This document shows positions 29,282 to 37,035 of a stretch of 64,000 bases of DNA, piece after piece (positions within the stretch are counted from its first letter, which is position 1; every line of letters starts with the position of its first letter). The translations under genes and the position numbers were made by a program. The notes under the pieces are model-generated. The model saw only the letters and a program-made list of their open reading frames with translations, searched no databases and was not told the origin of the DNA. This DNA is from Rhodococcus sp. WMMA185 (lineage in GTDB: Bacteria > Actinomycetota > Actinomycetes > Mycobacteriales > Mycobacteriaceae): contig NZ_CP017014.1 in assembly GCF_001767395.1 (NCBI RefSeq), positions 3,985,012-4,049,011 of the forward strand, read 5' to 3'.

Positions 29282-30369
29282 GTGGCCGCGCTGTTGAGGG
29301 CCTCAGGGTCGAGGCGCGGGTGGACGCACGCGGGTTCGAGATGGGATTCGATCTCGGTGCGGGTGAGGTGTTGGCGGTCCTCGGCCCCAACGGGGCCGGC
29401 AAATCGACCGCGCTCTCCGTGATCGCGGGTCTCGTACGTCCGGACGCCGGGCGTGTGGAACTGAACGGTCGCGTGCTCACCGATACGGATCGCGGTGTGA
29501 TGCTGCCCGCGCACCGGCGCTGCGTCGCCCTACTCGCCCAGCAGGCTCTGTTGTTCCCGCATCTCACGGTGGCGGCCAACGTGGCATTCGCACCGCGAAG
29601 CGCAGGGCGAAGTCGCCGGGAAGCGCGCGGTATCGCCGAGAGGTGGCTGGATGCGGTGGATGCGACGCAGTTCGCGGAACGCCGACCGCACGAGTTGTCA
29701 GGAGGACAGGCCCAGCGCGTCGCGGTGGCCCGCGCCCTGGCTGCGGACCCTCAGGCGCTGCTGCTCGACGAACCGATGGCCGCGCTCGATGTGTCCACGG
29801 CTCCGGCGCTGCGAGTGTTGCTCAGGCAGGTGCTGCGGGAAGGACGTCGGACGGCCGTCGTGGTCACGCACGACGTTCTCGACGCGTTGGCACTGGCCGA
29901 CCGGGTGATTGTCGTCGACGACGGTCGAGTGGTCGAGTCGGGATCGGTCCGAGATGTGTTGACCCGTCCCAGAAGCCCATTCGGCGCACGGATCGCAGGG
30001 CTCAACCTCGTACCCGTTTCTGGTGCGCCGGACGACCTCGTCGCAGCAACGGGTGCCCGGATGCATGGGCTCCCTGGAGCCGATTTCGTGCCGGGCTCAG
30101 CGGCGGTTGCGGTGTTTGCACCACACGCGGTCGCAGTGCACCGTCATCGACCGGAAGGTAGCCCGCGCAACGTATTTCGCGTCACGATCTCCGAGATCGA
30201 GGTACGGGGGCCGACGGTTCGGGTGCGTGCGGATGCCGGCGGGCGGCTCGAGTTGAGCGCCGATGTGACTGTGGCGTCCGTTGCGGAACTCGATCTGGTT
30301 CCGGGTGCCAACGTGTTCTTCGTCATCAAGGCAGCCGAGGTTGCCCTCCACGCCGCGCGAGCAGTGTGA
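29278..30369 (+). CDS. modC: Molybdate ABC transporter ATP-binding protein ModC
   Basis: A 363-residue ATPase: Walker [10 protein letters not shown] near 38-46, Q-loop, signature [15 protein letters not shown], Walker [12 protein letters not shown], and a C-terminal TOBE domain (about 290-355: [19 protein letters not shown]). GTG 29278 overlaps the modB stop; an upstream in-frame start at 29257 is less likely. Last gene of the molybdenum operon. Confidence 0.94.
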   Translation: MSGRAVEGLRVEARVDARGFEMGFDLGAGEVLAVLGPNGAGKSTALSVIAGLVRPDAGRVELNGRVLTDTDRGVMLPAHRRCVALLAQQALLFPHLTVAANVAFAPRSAGRSRREARGIAERWLDAVDATQFAERRPHELSGGQAQRVAVARALAADPQALLLDEPMAALDVSTAPALRVLLRQVLREGRRTAVVVTHDVLDALALADRVIVVDDGRVVESGSVRDVLTRPRSPFGARIAGLNLVPVSGAPDDLVAATGARMHGLPGADFVPGSAAVAVFAPHAVAVHRHRPEGSPRNVFRVTISEIEVRGPTVRVRADAGGRLELSADVTVASVAELDLVPGANVFFVIKAAEVALHAARAV

Positions 30370-30404
30370 GATCTATACGGAAAGTGTTCTCGGGGAATTT
30401 ATTT

Positions 30405-30660
30405 GGGTGACAAACATATCAGTTGGACAGTTGTAGCCGTCGCATTTGCGAGATGGTTAATTGTTGTGCGGAAACCACTTTCGGCCAGGACTCCGTATAT
30501 CGACGGTTGGGTTGGGGTGCGGGTTGGCCTGGATAGGGAATCGGAATGGTTGGGCCGAGGATCGAGTTCGAGCATCGGGAGTAGTGACCCCCGAACCGGA
30601 AGATCCGGAGAAACAGAATGATTCGGACAAACCGAAGGAACCGGACCTGCAAGGAATAGT
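30405..30660 (-). pseudogene. Remnant 1 of a DUF4185 gene (internally deleted)
   Basis: Read on the minus strand, this spacer matches two separated parts of the intact DUF4185 gene at 35248-36822: its last ~25 codons (30415-30480) and its proline-rich linker (about 30510-30655; in one frame it still reads TIPIPYPGQPAPQPN against TIPIPYPGGPGPEPQP). Roughly 950 bp of catalytic domain between them are missing, and frames are broken. It is the most diverged of three such remnants. Confidence 0.7.
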
Positions 30661-30827
30661 AAGTGAACCCGCCCTAGCGCCGAGGGGGACTTGCGGCTAC
30701 TCTTCACGGCATTCCCCGTCGGGGTGTCTCGGCTGTGGCCCGAGATGCAAGTCGTGCAAAAAGAATTCGACGGGGACCATACAAGACTGGGGACAGCCAC
30801 GTTGTTCCGTCGAGAGAGGATGCGTAC
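30661..30827 (+). promoter_or_regulatory. Conserved 167-nt leader of YVTN gene 1
   Basis: This segment is exactly 167 nt in all three copies, with no indels. By eye, copies 1 and 2 differ at about 16 positions and copies 2 and 3 at about 12. It starts AAGTGAACCC, contains ATTCCCCGTCGGGG, TCGTGCAAAAAG and GACTGGGGACAGCC, and ends with GAGAGAGGA plus 7 nt before the GTG start. In copy 1, TCCCCGTCG can pair with CGACGGGGA downstream. It probably contains the promoter and 5' UTR; the class is not recognised. Confidence 0.6.
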
Positions 30828-31958
30828 GTGAATCGAGACGGTAGTTTGCTCGGCAAGCCCGCGATCCGGGGGAGCTTCCCGCGTTTGTTGTTCGGGTTGT
30901 CGACTACTGCTGCGATGATGCTCGGAATGGCCGGAGCGGGGGCGGCGACTGCGGTGGCGGATACCGCTTCTTCTGATAACACGGTGATCGACACCATCTC
31001 GGTCGGGGCCAACCCCCAGCATGTGGTAATCACCCCGGATGGATCCCGCGCCTACGTCAACAACTATCTTGACAGCTCGGTGTCGGTGATCGACGCCGTC
31101 AGCGACACGGTGATCGACACCGTCAGCGTAGAAAGCAGGCCGTTGTGGCTAGCGGTCTCCCCGGACGGGTCCCAGGTCTACGTCACTACTGGCAGGTCGG
31201 TGTCGGTGATCGACACCGACAGCGACACGGTGATCGACACCATCCCCGTCCAAAACCCTACCCAAGGAGTGGCGTTCACCCCGGACGGGTCCTACGCCTA
31301 CGTCCCTCAGATCAATGACGATTCGGTGGCGGTGATCGACACCCCCAGCCACGTGAATTTCGCTAGCGTCCCGATCGGGGTGTCCTCGAAGAGGGTGGTG
31401 GTCACCCCGGACGGGTCCCGTGCCTACGTCACCGCTAGCGGAGACTCGGTGTTTGTGATCGACACTGCCAGCAACACAGTAATCGACACCATCACCGTCG
31501 GGGCCAAATCCCAAGGCATCGCGGTCACCCCGGATGGTTCTCGAATCTACGTCGCCCACATTGATGACGATTCGGTGTCGGTGATCGATACCGCCAGCAA
31601 CGCGGTGATCGACACCGTCTCCGTTGGGGCGAGACCGTTGTGGGTGGCGGTCGCCCCGGACGGGTTGCGCGCCTATGTCAGCAACTCTCACGACGATTCG
31701 GTGTCGGTGATCGATACCGCCAGCAACGCGGTGATCGACACTGTCACCGTCGGACGAACCCCGGACGGAATAGCGGTCTCCCCGGATGGGTCCCGCGCCT
31801 ACGTGGTGAACATCCTTGACCACTCGGTGTCCGTGATCGAACTGGCCGTTGGAGAGCCGGGTGGTGGAGAGCCGGGTGGTGGAGAGCCGGGTGGTGGAGA
31901 GCCGGGCGATGGTGAGCCGGGCGATGGGTGTACCGGATCGCTCTGCTTCGGGTCGTAG
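30828..31958 (+). CDS. Secreted seven-bladed YVTN beta-propeller protein, copy 1
   Basis: The 376-residue protein has a signal peptide (about 1-44, ending GAATAVA), then seven ~42-residue repeats of the type TVIDTISVG...VAVSPDGSRAYV...SVSVID, so one complete propeller. A Gly-Glu-Pro-Gly tail built from a 12-bp repeat follows, with a conserved Cys-containing end GDGCTGSLCFGS. GTG 30828 is chosen: GAGAGAGGA is 7 nt upstream and the signal peptide starts there. The open frame continues back to 30735, but that part is the conserved leader. Probably exported to the cell surface; ligand unknown. Confidence 0.85.
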   Translation: MNRDGSLLGKPAIRGSFPRLLFGLSTTAAMMLGMAGAGAATAVADTASSDNTVIDTISVGANPQHVVITPDGSRAYVNNYLDSSVSVIDAVSDTVIDTVSVESRPLWLAVSPDGSQVYVTTGRSVSVIDTDSDTVIDTIPVQNPTQGVAFTPDGSYAYVPQINDDSVAVIDTPSHVNFASVPIGVSSKRVVVTPDGSRAYVTASGDSVFVIDTASNTVIDTITVGAKSQGIAVTPDGSRIYVAHIDDDSVSVIDTASNAVIDTVSVGARPLWVAVAPDGLRAYVSNSHDDSVSVIDTASNAVIDTVTVGRTPDGIAVSPDGSRAYVVNILDHSVSVIELAVGEPGGGEPGGGEPGGGEPGDGEPGDGCTGSLCFGS

Positions 31959-31985
31959 CGGGTGCGTTGAAACATGTGTGTGGGT

Positions 31986-32239
31986 AGGTCAGTTCAGCAA
32001 TGTGCGCATCAGTGGACGTTGTTGCCGTCCCGCTAATGAGATGGTGAATTGTTGTGAGGTAATCACTTTCGGTTCAGACTTCTCGTGGCCAACGGTTCGG
32101 ATCGGGCATGTGGCTGCCTGTTTAGGGAATCGGAACGAGGATCGGGTTCGATTCCCGCGAGTAGCGAACCCCGAACCGGAAAAGCTGGATAAACAGGAGA
32201 ATTCGGACGAATCGAAGGAACTGGACTTGCGAGGAAAAC
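31986..32239 (-). pseudogene. Remnant 2 of a DUF4185 gene (internally deleted)
   Basis: It matches the 3' end and the linker of the intact DUF4185 gene with the same internal deletion as remnants 1 and 3. The part at 31986-32050 (AGGTCAGTTCAGCAATGTGC...) matches the terminal codons; 32130-32225 matches the proline/glutamate-rich linker. No usable open frame remains. Confidence 0.75.
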
Positions 32240-32406
32240 AAGTGAACCCGGTCTAGCGCTGACGGGGACTTGGGGCTACTCTTCACGGCATTCCCCGCCG
32301 GGGTGTCTTGGCTGAGGCCCGAGATGCCCATCGTGCAAAAAGAATTCGACGGGGACTACACACGACTGGGGACAGCCTCGTTGTTCCGTTGAGAGAGGAT
32401 GCGTAC
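32240..32406 (+). promoter_or_regulatory. Conserved 167-nt leader of YVTN gene 2
   Basis: Second copy of the leader at 30661-30827, the same length. It lies directly between a DUF4185 remnant and the GTG start of the second propeller gene. The base pairing proposed in copy 1 has one mismatch here, so that structure is not supported by covariation. Confidence 0.6.
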
Positions 32407-33528
32407 GTGGATCGAGACGGTAGTTTGCTCGACAATCCCCCGGTCCGGGGAAGCTTCCCGCGTTTGTTGTTCGGGTTGACAACTACTGCGGCGATGATGC
32501 TCGGTATGGCCGGAGCGGGGGCGGCGACTGCGGTGGCGAATCCCGCTTCTTCCGGCAACACGGTGATCGACACCATCAAGGTCGGGACCAACCCTGGGGA
32601 GGTGGCGGTCTCCCCGGACGGGTCCCGCGCTTACGTCACCAACTATTACGACAAGTCGGTGTCGGTGATCGACGCCGACAGCAATACGGTGATCGACACC
32701 GTTCGCGTCGGAGACAGGCCGTCGTCGGTGGCGATCTCCCCGGACGCGTCCCGCGCCTACGTCACCAACTACTACGGCAATTCGGTGTCGGTGATCGACG
32801 CCGGCAGCGACACGGTGATCGGCACCGTCACCGTCGGGAACGGGCCGAGGTCGGTGGCGGTCTCCCCAGACGGGTCCCGCGCCTACGTCGCCAATACTCT
32901 CGGCGGGTCGGTGTCGGTGATCGACGCTGACAGCGACACGGTGATCGACACGGTCTCTGTCGCCGGCAGTCCCCTAGGTATGGCTTTCTCCCCGAACGGG
33001 TCCCGCGTCTACGTTGCCAATAATGATGACAAGACGGTGGCGGTGATCGACACCGCCAGCGACACGGTGATCGAAACCATACCGACCGGGTCGGCGCCGA
33101 AGAGGGTTGCAGTCACTCCGGACGGGTCCCGCGTCTACGTCACCGCCACCAGCAATTCGGTGGTGGTGATCGACACCGCCAGCGACACGGTGATCGACAA
33201 CGTCTCAGTCCAAGGCTTGCCTGAAGGTGTGGCGGTCTCCCCGGACGGGTCCCACGTCTACGCCACCACTCTCTTCAACGATTCGGTGTCGGTGATCGAC
33301 ACCGCCAGCGACACGGTGATCGACACCTTTCGCGTCGGAAAATTCCCGGAAGGTGTGGCAGTTGCTCCGTTCATCGCCCGCGCCTACGTCGTGAACAGTC
33401 ACGACGATTCAGTGTCCGTGATCGACTTGTCTGGTGAAACGCCTGGAGGTGGCGAGCCTGGCGGTGGTGAGCCGGGCGGTGGTGAGCCGGGCGATGGGTG
33501 TACCGGATCGCTCTGCTTCGGGTCGTAG
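32407..33528 (+). CDS. Secreted seven-bladed YVTN beta-propeller protein, copy 2
   Basis: The 373-residue paralogue has a near-identical signal peptide (GSFPRLLFGLTTTAAMMLGM), seven YVTN blades, a shorter GEPGG tail and the same GDGCTGSLCFGS end. Blade loops differ clearly from copy 1, while signal peptide and leader hardly differ. GTG 32407 follows GAGAGAGGA. A perfect hairpin terminator follows the gene. Confidence 0.85.
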   Translation: MDRDGSLLDNPPVRGSFPRLLFGLTTTAAMMLGMAGAGAATAVANPASSGNTVIDTIKVGTNPGEVAVSPDGSRAYVTNYYDKSVSVIDADSNTVIDTVRVGDRPSSVAISPDASRAYVTNYYGNSVSVIDAGSDTVIGTVTVGNGPRSVAVSPDGSRAYVANTLGGSVSVIDADSDTVIDTVSVAGSPLGMAFSPNGSRVYVANNDDKTVAVIDTASDTVIETIPTGSAPKRVAVTPDGSRVYVTATSNSVVVIDTASDTVIDNVSVQGLPEGVAVSPDGSHVYATTLFNDSVSVIDTASDTVIDTFRVGKFPEGVAVAPFIARAYVVNSHDDSVSVIDLSGETPGGGEPGGGEPGGGEPGDGCTGSLCFGS

Positions 33529-33540
33529 CGGGTTGTGAAG

Positions 33541-33587
33541 CCGAGTGGCGCCGCCACCCTGACCGTCAGGGTGGCGGCGCCACTCGG
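33541..33587. terminator. Perfect 22-bp inverted repeat, terminator after YVTN gene 2
   Basis: Arms 33541-33562 and 33566-33587 are perfectly complementary around a 3-nt loop (CCG). It lies between two convergent units (propeller gene and DUF4185 remnant), so it is probably a bidirectional terminator. The equivalent hairpin is missing after copy 1 and imperfect after copy 3. Confidence 0.8.
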
Positions 33588-33610
33588 TGCGTTGAAACAT
33601 GAGCGTGGGT

Positions 33611-33864
33611 AGGTCAGTTCAGCAATGCGCGCATCAGTGGACGTTGTTGCAGTCCCGCTAGTGGGATGGTGAATTGTTGTGAGGGAATCACTTTCGACCC
33701 AGACTTCTCGCGCCGGCGGTTCGGATCGGGCATGTGGCTGCCTATATGGGGAATCGGAACGAGGATCGAGTTCGATCTCCGCGAGTAGCGAACCTAGAAC
33801 CGGAAAATCCGGAGAAACAGGATAATTCAGACAAACCGAAGGAACCGGACTTCCGGGGAAAAAC
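33611..33864 (-). pseudogene. Remnant 3 of a DUF4185 gene (internally deleted)
   Basis: It has the same length (254 bp) and the same deletion junction region as remnant 2. AGGTCAGTT..GCATCAG..GACGTTGT at 33611-33647 matches the 3' end of the intact gene at 35245-35282. GGGGAATCGGAACGAGG at about 33749 aligns with the GTATGGGATAGG linker DNA at about 36316. Confidence 0.78.
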
Positions 33865-34031
33865 AAGTGAACCCGGTCTAGCGCTGAGGGAGACTTGGGG
33901 CTACTCTTCACGGCATTCCCCGTCGGGGCGTCTTGGCTGAGGCCCGAGAAACCCATCGTGCAAAAAGGATTCGACGGAGACCACACAAGACTGGGGACAG
34001 CCTCGTTGTTCCATTGAGAGAGGATGCGCAC
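33865..34031 (+). promoter_or_regulatory. Conserved 167-nt leader of YVTN gene 3
   Basis: Third copy of the leader, again exactly 167 nt, ending with GAGAGAGGA and a GTG start. Confidence 0.6.
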
Positions 34032-35162
34032 GTGAATCGAGACGGTAGTTTGCTCGGCAAGCGCCCGGTCCGGGGGAGCTTCCCGCGTCTCTTGTTCGGG
34101 CTGACAACTACTGCTGCGATGATGCTCGGTATGGCAGGAGCCGGGGCGGCGACTGCGGCGGCGGATACCGATCCTTCCGGCGACACAGCAATCGACACCG
34201 TCTCCGACGGCAACACGGTGATCGACACCGTCTCCGTCGAAAACAGGCCTCGCCATGTGGCGCTCACTCCAGACGGGGCCTACGCCTACGTCGCCAACAC
34301 CTCTAGCAAGTCGGTGTCGGTGATCGACACCGCCGGCAACACAGTGATCGACACCCTCTCCGTCGAAGCGACCCCCCTAGGTGTGGCGGTCAGCCCGGAC
34401 GGGGCGCACGTCTTCGTCGCCAACGCCAATAGCCGTTCGCTGTCGGTGATCGACGCCCCCACCAACATTGTGGTCCAAAACGTCCTCGTCCCAGGCGGAG
34501 GCAACCCTCAGAATGTGGCGGTCACCCCAGACGGGTCCCGCGTCTACATCACCAAGGTCAATGACAACTCGGTGCAGGTGTTCGACACCACCAGGAACAC
34601 GATGATCGACCCCATCCCGATCGGGGTGTTCTCGAGGAGGGTGGCGTTCAGCCCGGACGGATCCCGTACCTACGTCACCGCTAGCGGAGAGTCGATGTTC
34701 GTGATCGACACCGCCAGCAACACGGTGATCGACACCATCGGCGTCGGGGGCGAATCCCGAGGCATCGCAGTCACCCCGGATGGTTCTCGAATCTATGTCG
34801 CCACATACGATCAGAACTCGGTGGCGGTGATCGACGCCGCTAGCAACACGGTGATCGACACCATTTCGGTCCCACACCCCCGCGGTGCGGCGGTCTCCCC
34901 GGACGGATCCCTCGTCTACATCACCAACATGGATGACGACTCGGTGTCGGTGATTGCAACCGCCAGCGACACTGTGATCGACACTGTTCCCGTCGGAGAA
35001 TCCCCGGACGGTATAGCGGTCTCCCCGGACGGGTCCCGCGCCTACGTGGCGAGCGTCGACGACAATTCTGTGTCCGTGATCGAATTGTCTGGTGAAACGC
35101 CTGGCGGTGGAGAGCCGGGCGGTGGATGTACCGGATCGATGTGCTTCGCCTCTGGGTCGTAA
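34032..35162 (+). CDS. Secreted seven-bladed YVTN beta-propeller protein, copy 3
   Basis: The 376-residue paralogue has the same signal peptide, seven blades and the shortest GEPGG tail, ending GCTGSMCFASGS. Between signal peptide and blade 1 it has a short extra repeat (TAIDTVSDGNTVIDTVSVE), suggesting local slippage. Start GTG 34032 by analogy with the other copies. It converges on the intact DUF4185 gene. Confidence 0.85.
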   Translation: MNRDGSLLGKRPVRGSFPRLLFGLTTTAAMMLGMAGAGAATAAADTDPSGDTAIDTVSDGNTVIDTVSVENRPRHVALTPDGAYAYVANTSSKSVSVIDTAGNTVIDTLSVEATPLGVAVSPDGAHVFVANANSRSLSVIDAPTNIVVQNVLVPGGGNPQNVAVTPDGSRVYITKVNDNSVQVFDTTRNTMIDPIPIGVFSRRVAFSPDGSRTYVTASGESMFVIDTASNTVIDTIGVGGESRGIAVTPDGSRIYVATYDQNSVAVIDAASNTVIDTISVPHPRGAAVSPDGSLVYITNMDDDSVSVIATASDTVIDTVPVGESPDGIAVSPDGSRAYVASVDDNSVSVIELSGETPGGGEPGGGCTGSMCFASGS

Positions 35163-35172
35163 CGGGCTGTGA

Positions 35173-35221
35173 AACCGAATGGCCCCGCCGCCTGACAGTC
35201 AGGGAGGGCGAGGCCATTTGG
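35173..35221. terminator. Imperfect hairpin between YVTN gene 3 and DUF4185 gene
   Basis: CCGAATGGCC...CCTGAC pairs with GTCAGG...GGCCATTTGG with a few mismatches. It occupies the same place as the perfect hairpin at 33541 and probably terminates both convergent genes. Confidence 0.65.
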
Positions 35222-35247
35222 TGCGTCTAAAAGTGTTCTCGGGAAGG

Positions 35248-36822
35248 TCAGTTGAAGGATGCGTGCATCAGATAGACGTTGTAGCTGTCCCACTCCGACA
35301 TGGTGAAGTAGAGGTCTTTGTCCGTTGACCAGGGATGCATGAATCCGCCGTACGCCTTCGGATAGTCGGCCGTTTTCACGAGTTCTGCGGTGTCCGACCA
35401 CACCCCTTGGGGGCTCGACGACTGTCGCAGGATGATCGATCCCCCGATCGGATCGAGGTAGCTCATTTGCCACTTCTCGGTATCAGCGTCGTAGCGGACC
35501 GATAGTTCACTGGAGATACCCTCGACGATCGGCCTCGCAAAGTTGTTCTTCACCGGAGTCCATTCACCGTCGGACCAATACTGGTACGACGTGACGTTGA
35601 GAACCTGATCGACCGGCACCCGGGCGAGGCCGATGGTGCCGATTCGGCCGCTAGGGGTTCCGAACATGTATACGTAGTCGCCCTGGGGCACCATCGCCGA
35701 CACCTGGAATCGTGCACCGAAGATGTTCTCCCACTTGGCGTGCTGGTCTTTGGTCCAGGTCTGCCCATCATCGTCGGAGTACGCGATGCCGCCGTAATTC
35801 GTGTACCACATACCTGGAATCAGGCTCCAGCGCTTCACCGACATGTAGCTGAGGTACTGGCGGTCACCGATCGCGAAACCCGAGGTCGGGATGGTGGTGG
35901 TCTCGAAGTTGTTGATGTGCCTGGCATCGATGATCTCGGCGGCGTGGCAGCGGCTGTCTTGGACCATGCTGTCGATGGTCATGCCGTTGGACAGATCGGT
36001 GTCGGTGCTGTGGCCGAGGACGTTGCTCCGCCAGTCCCCACCACGCCCGCCAGGCGGGTCCCAGTCTTTGCCGAAGGTGTCGCCGAACGCGATCGCCACC
36101 TCACCGGGCTTGCTTTCCCACATGATGCCGAGGTCGGTGCCGTTCACTTGCCAGCGCTTGTCAGTGCGGTTTTCGGAGCCGTGGCCGGTCAGCTGCGAAA
36201 CCAATCGGACCTCTTCGACATCCGGCTTAGCCAGCGCTGGTGTGAGGGAACCAGGTTCGGCCGGGTTGATTTCGACCGGCGGTTTGGGCTGCGGTTCGGG
36301 GCCGGGGCCGCCGGGGTATGGGATAGGTATGGTCTCCGGCCGCGGTTCCAATTGGATCTTCGGTAGCAGCGAACCTGAACCGCCAGAGCTGGACGAACCA
36401 GCGGAGTCCGACGACCCCGAGGAGCCGAGCGAACCAGACCCGGCAGAGCCGGACGAACCAGATTCACCAGACTCGGGTTGTGGTTCTTCGTCGTCGGTGA
36501 GGTCGGGGCACGGGTCCGCGCAGGGATCGGCGGGAAGATCTTGCGCAACCCGGGTCGGCGGCGCGGGAGCAGGGCCGGGGACCGGCACCAGCTGGAAGTC
36601 GGGATACGGGATCGGGATGCTGATGGTCGGCGGAATCAGTGGTCCGCTCGGGCCCGGTGGTTCCTTCGCGGGGTTGAATCCGGTCTCACCGCACGAGTTC
36701 ACGGGAAGCCGCCAGGGCGTGGTCTCTGCTGCGGCCGGACTGGTCGAGAAGCCAATGGCAGCAACCATGACGGCAGCGATGGACAGCGGTACCGCGGGCA
36801 TAGACCTCGACTTCTCGACCAC
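35248..36822 (-). CDS. Secreted DUF4185 protein, probable endo-D-arabinanase (GH183-type)
   Basis: The 524-residue protein has a signal peptide (about 1-33, ending SPAAA), a long Pro/Ser/Gly-rich linker with TIPIPYPGG motifs (about 35-205) and a C-terminal five-bladed-propeller-like DUF4185 domain (about 205-524; IAFGDTFG, RWSLIPGMWYTNYGGIAYSDD, IVEGISSELSVRYD). DUF4185 proteins have been described as GH183 endo-D-arabinanases acting on mycobacterial arabinan, so a role in arabinogalactan remodelling is likely but not shown here. GTG 36822 has GGAAGG 6 nt upstream. A longer frame to 37101 has no signal peptide at its start and is rejected. Confidence 0.82.
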   Translation of the reverse strand: MVEKSRSMPAVPLSIAAVMVAAIGFSTSPAAAETTPWRLPVNSCGETGFNPAKEPPGPSGPLIPPTISIPIPYPDFQLVPVPGPAPAPPTRVAQDLPADPCADPCPDLTDDEEPQPESGESGSSGSAGSGSLGSSGSSDSAGSSSSGGSGSLLPKIQLEPRPETIPIPYPGGPGPEPQPKPPVEINPAEPGSLTPALAKPDVEEVRLVSQLTGHGSENRTDKRWQVNGTDLGIMWESKPGEVAIAFGDTFGKDWDPPGGRGGDWRSNVLGHSTDTDLSNGMTIDSMVQDSRCHAAEIIDARHINNFETTTIPTSGFAIGDRQYLSYMSVKRWSLIPGMWYTNYGGIAYSDDDGQTWTKDQHAKWENIFGARFQVSAMVPQGDYVYMFGTPSGRIGTIGLARVPVDQVLNVTSYQYWSDGEWTPVKNNFARPIVEGISSELSVRYDADTEKWQMSYLDPIGGSIILRQSSSPQGVWSDTAELVKTADYPKAYGGFMHPWSTDKDLYFTMSEWDSYNVYLMHASFN

Positions 36823-37035
36823 GAGAAACCTTCCGTATTCGCCATCGGGGTGACATAGGCCGACCTGCAAGATTCTTGTCGAAGATACCAGCCGGCGATA
36901 CTGCGCTGGGGGCGATCTTCCGCGGCCCCAAAGAATCCGCGCGGAGCTCGCTGAATGGTTCCTGCAGTCAGGTGAGCAGGTCCCCGATGCCGAAATGCGG
37001 ATGCACGGATATCTCGCCTGGGGCAGACTGTCGCA

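Noticed and set aside
30735-30827. N-terminal extension of YVTN gene 1 (and the same in copies 2 and 3)
   Set aside because: The extension would put ~31 basic residues before the signal peptide; the GTG starts have ribosome binding sites, and substitutions in the leader do not favour a coding pattern.
30661-30827. c-di-AMP (ydaO-type) riboswitch, as found upstream of some actinobacterial wall-protein genes
   Set aside because: There are a few similar short words (GAACCCG, GGGGTG, ACAGC), but the required order of conserved blocks is not present.
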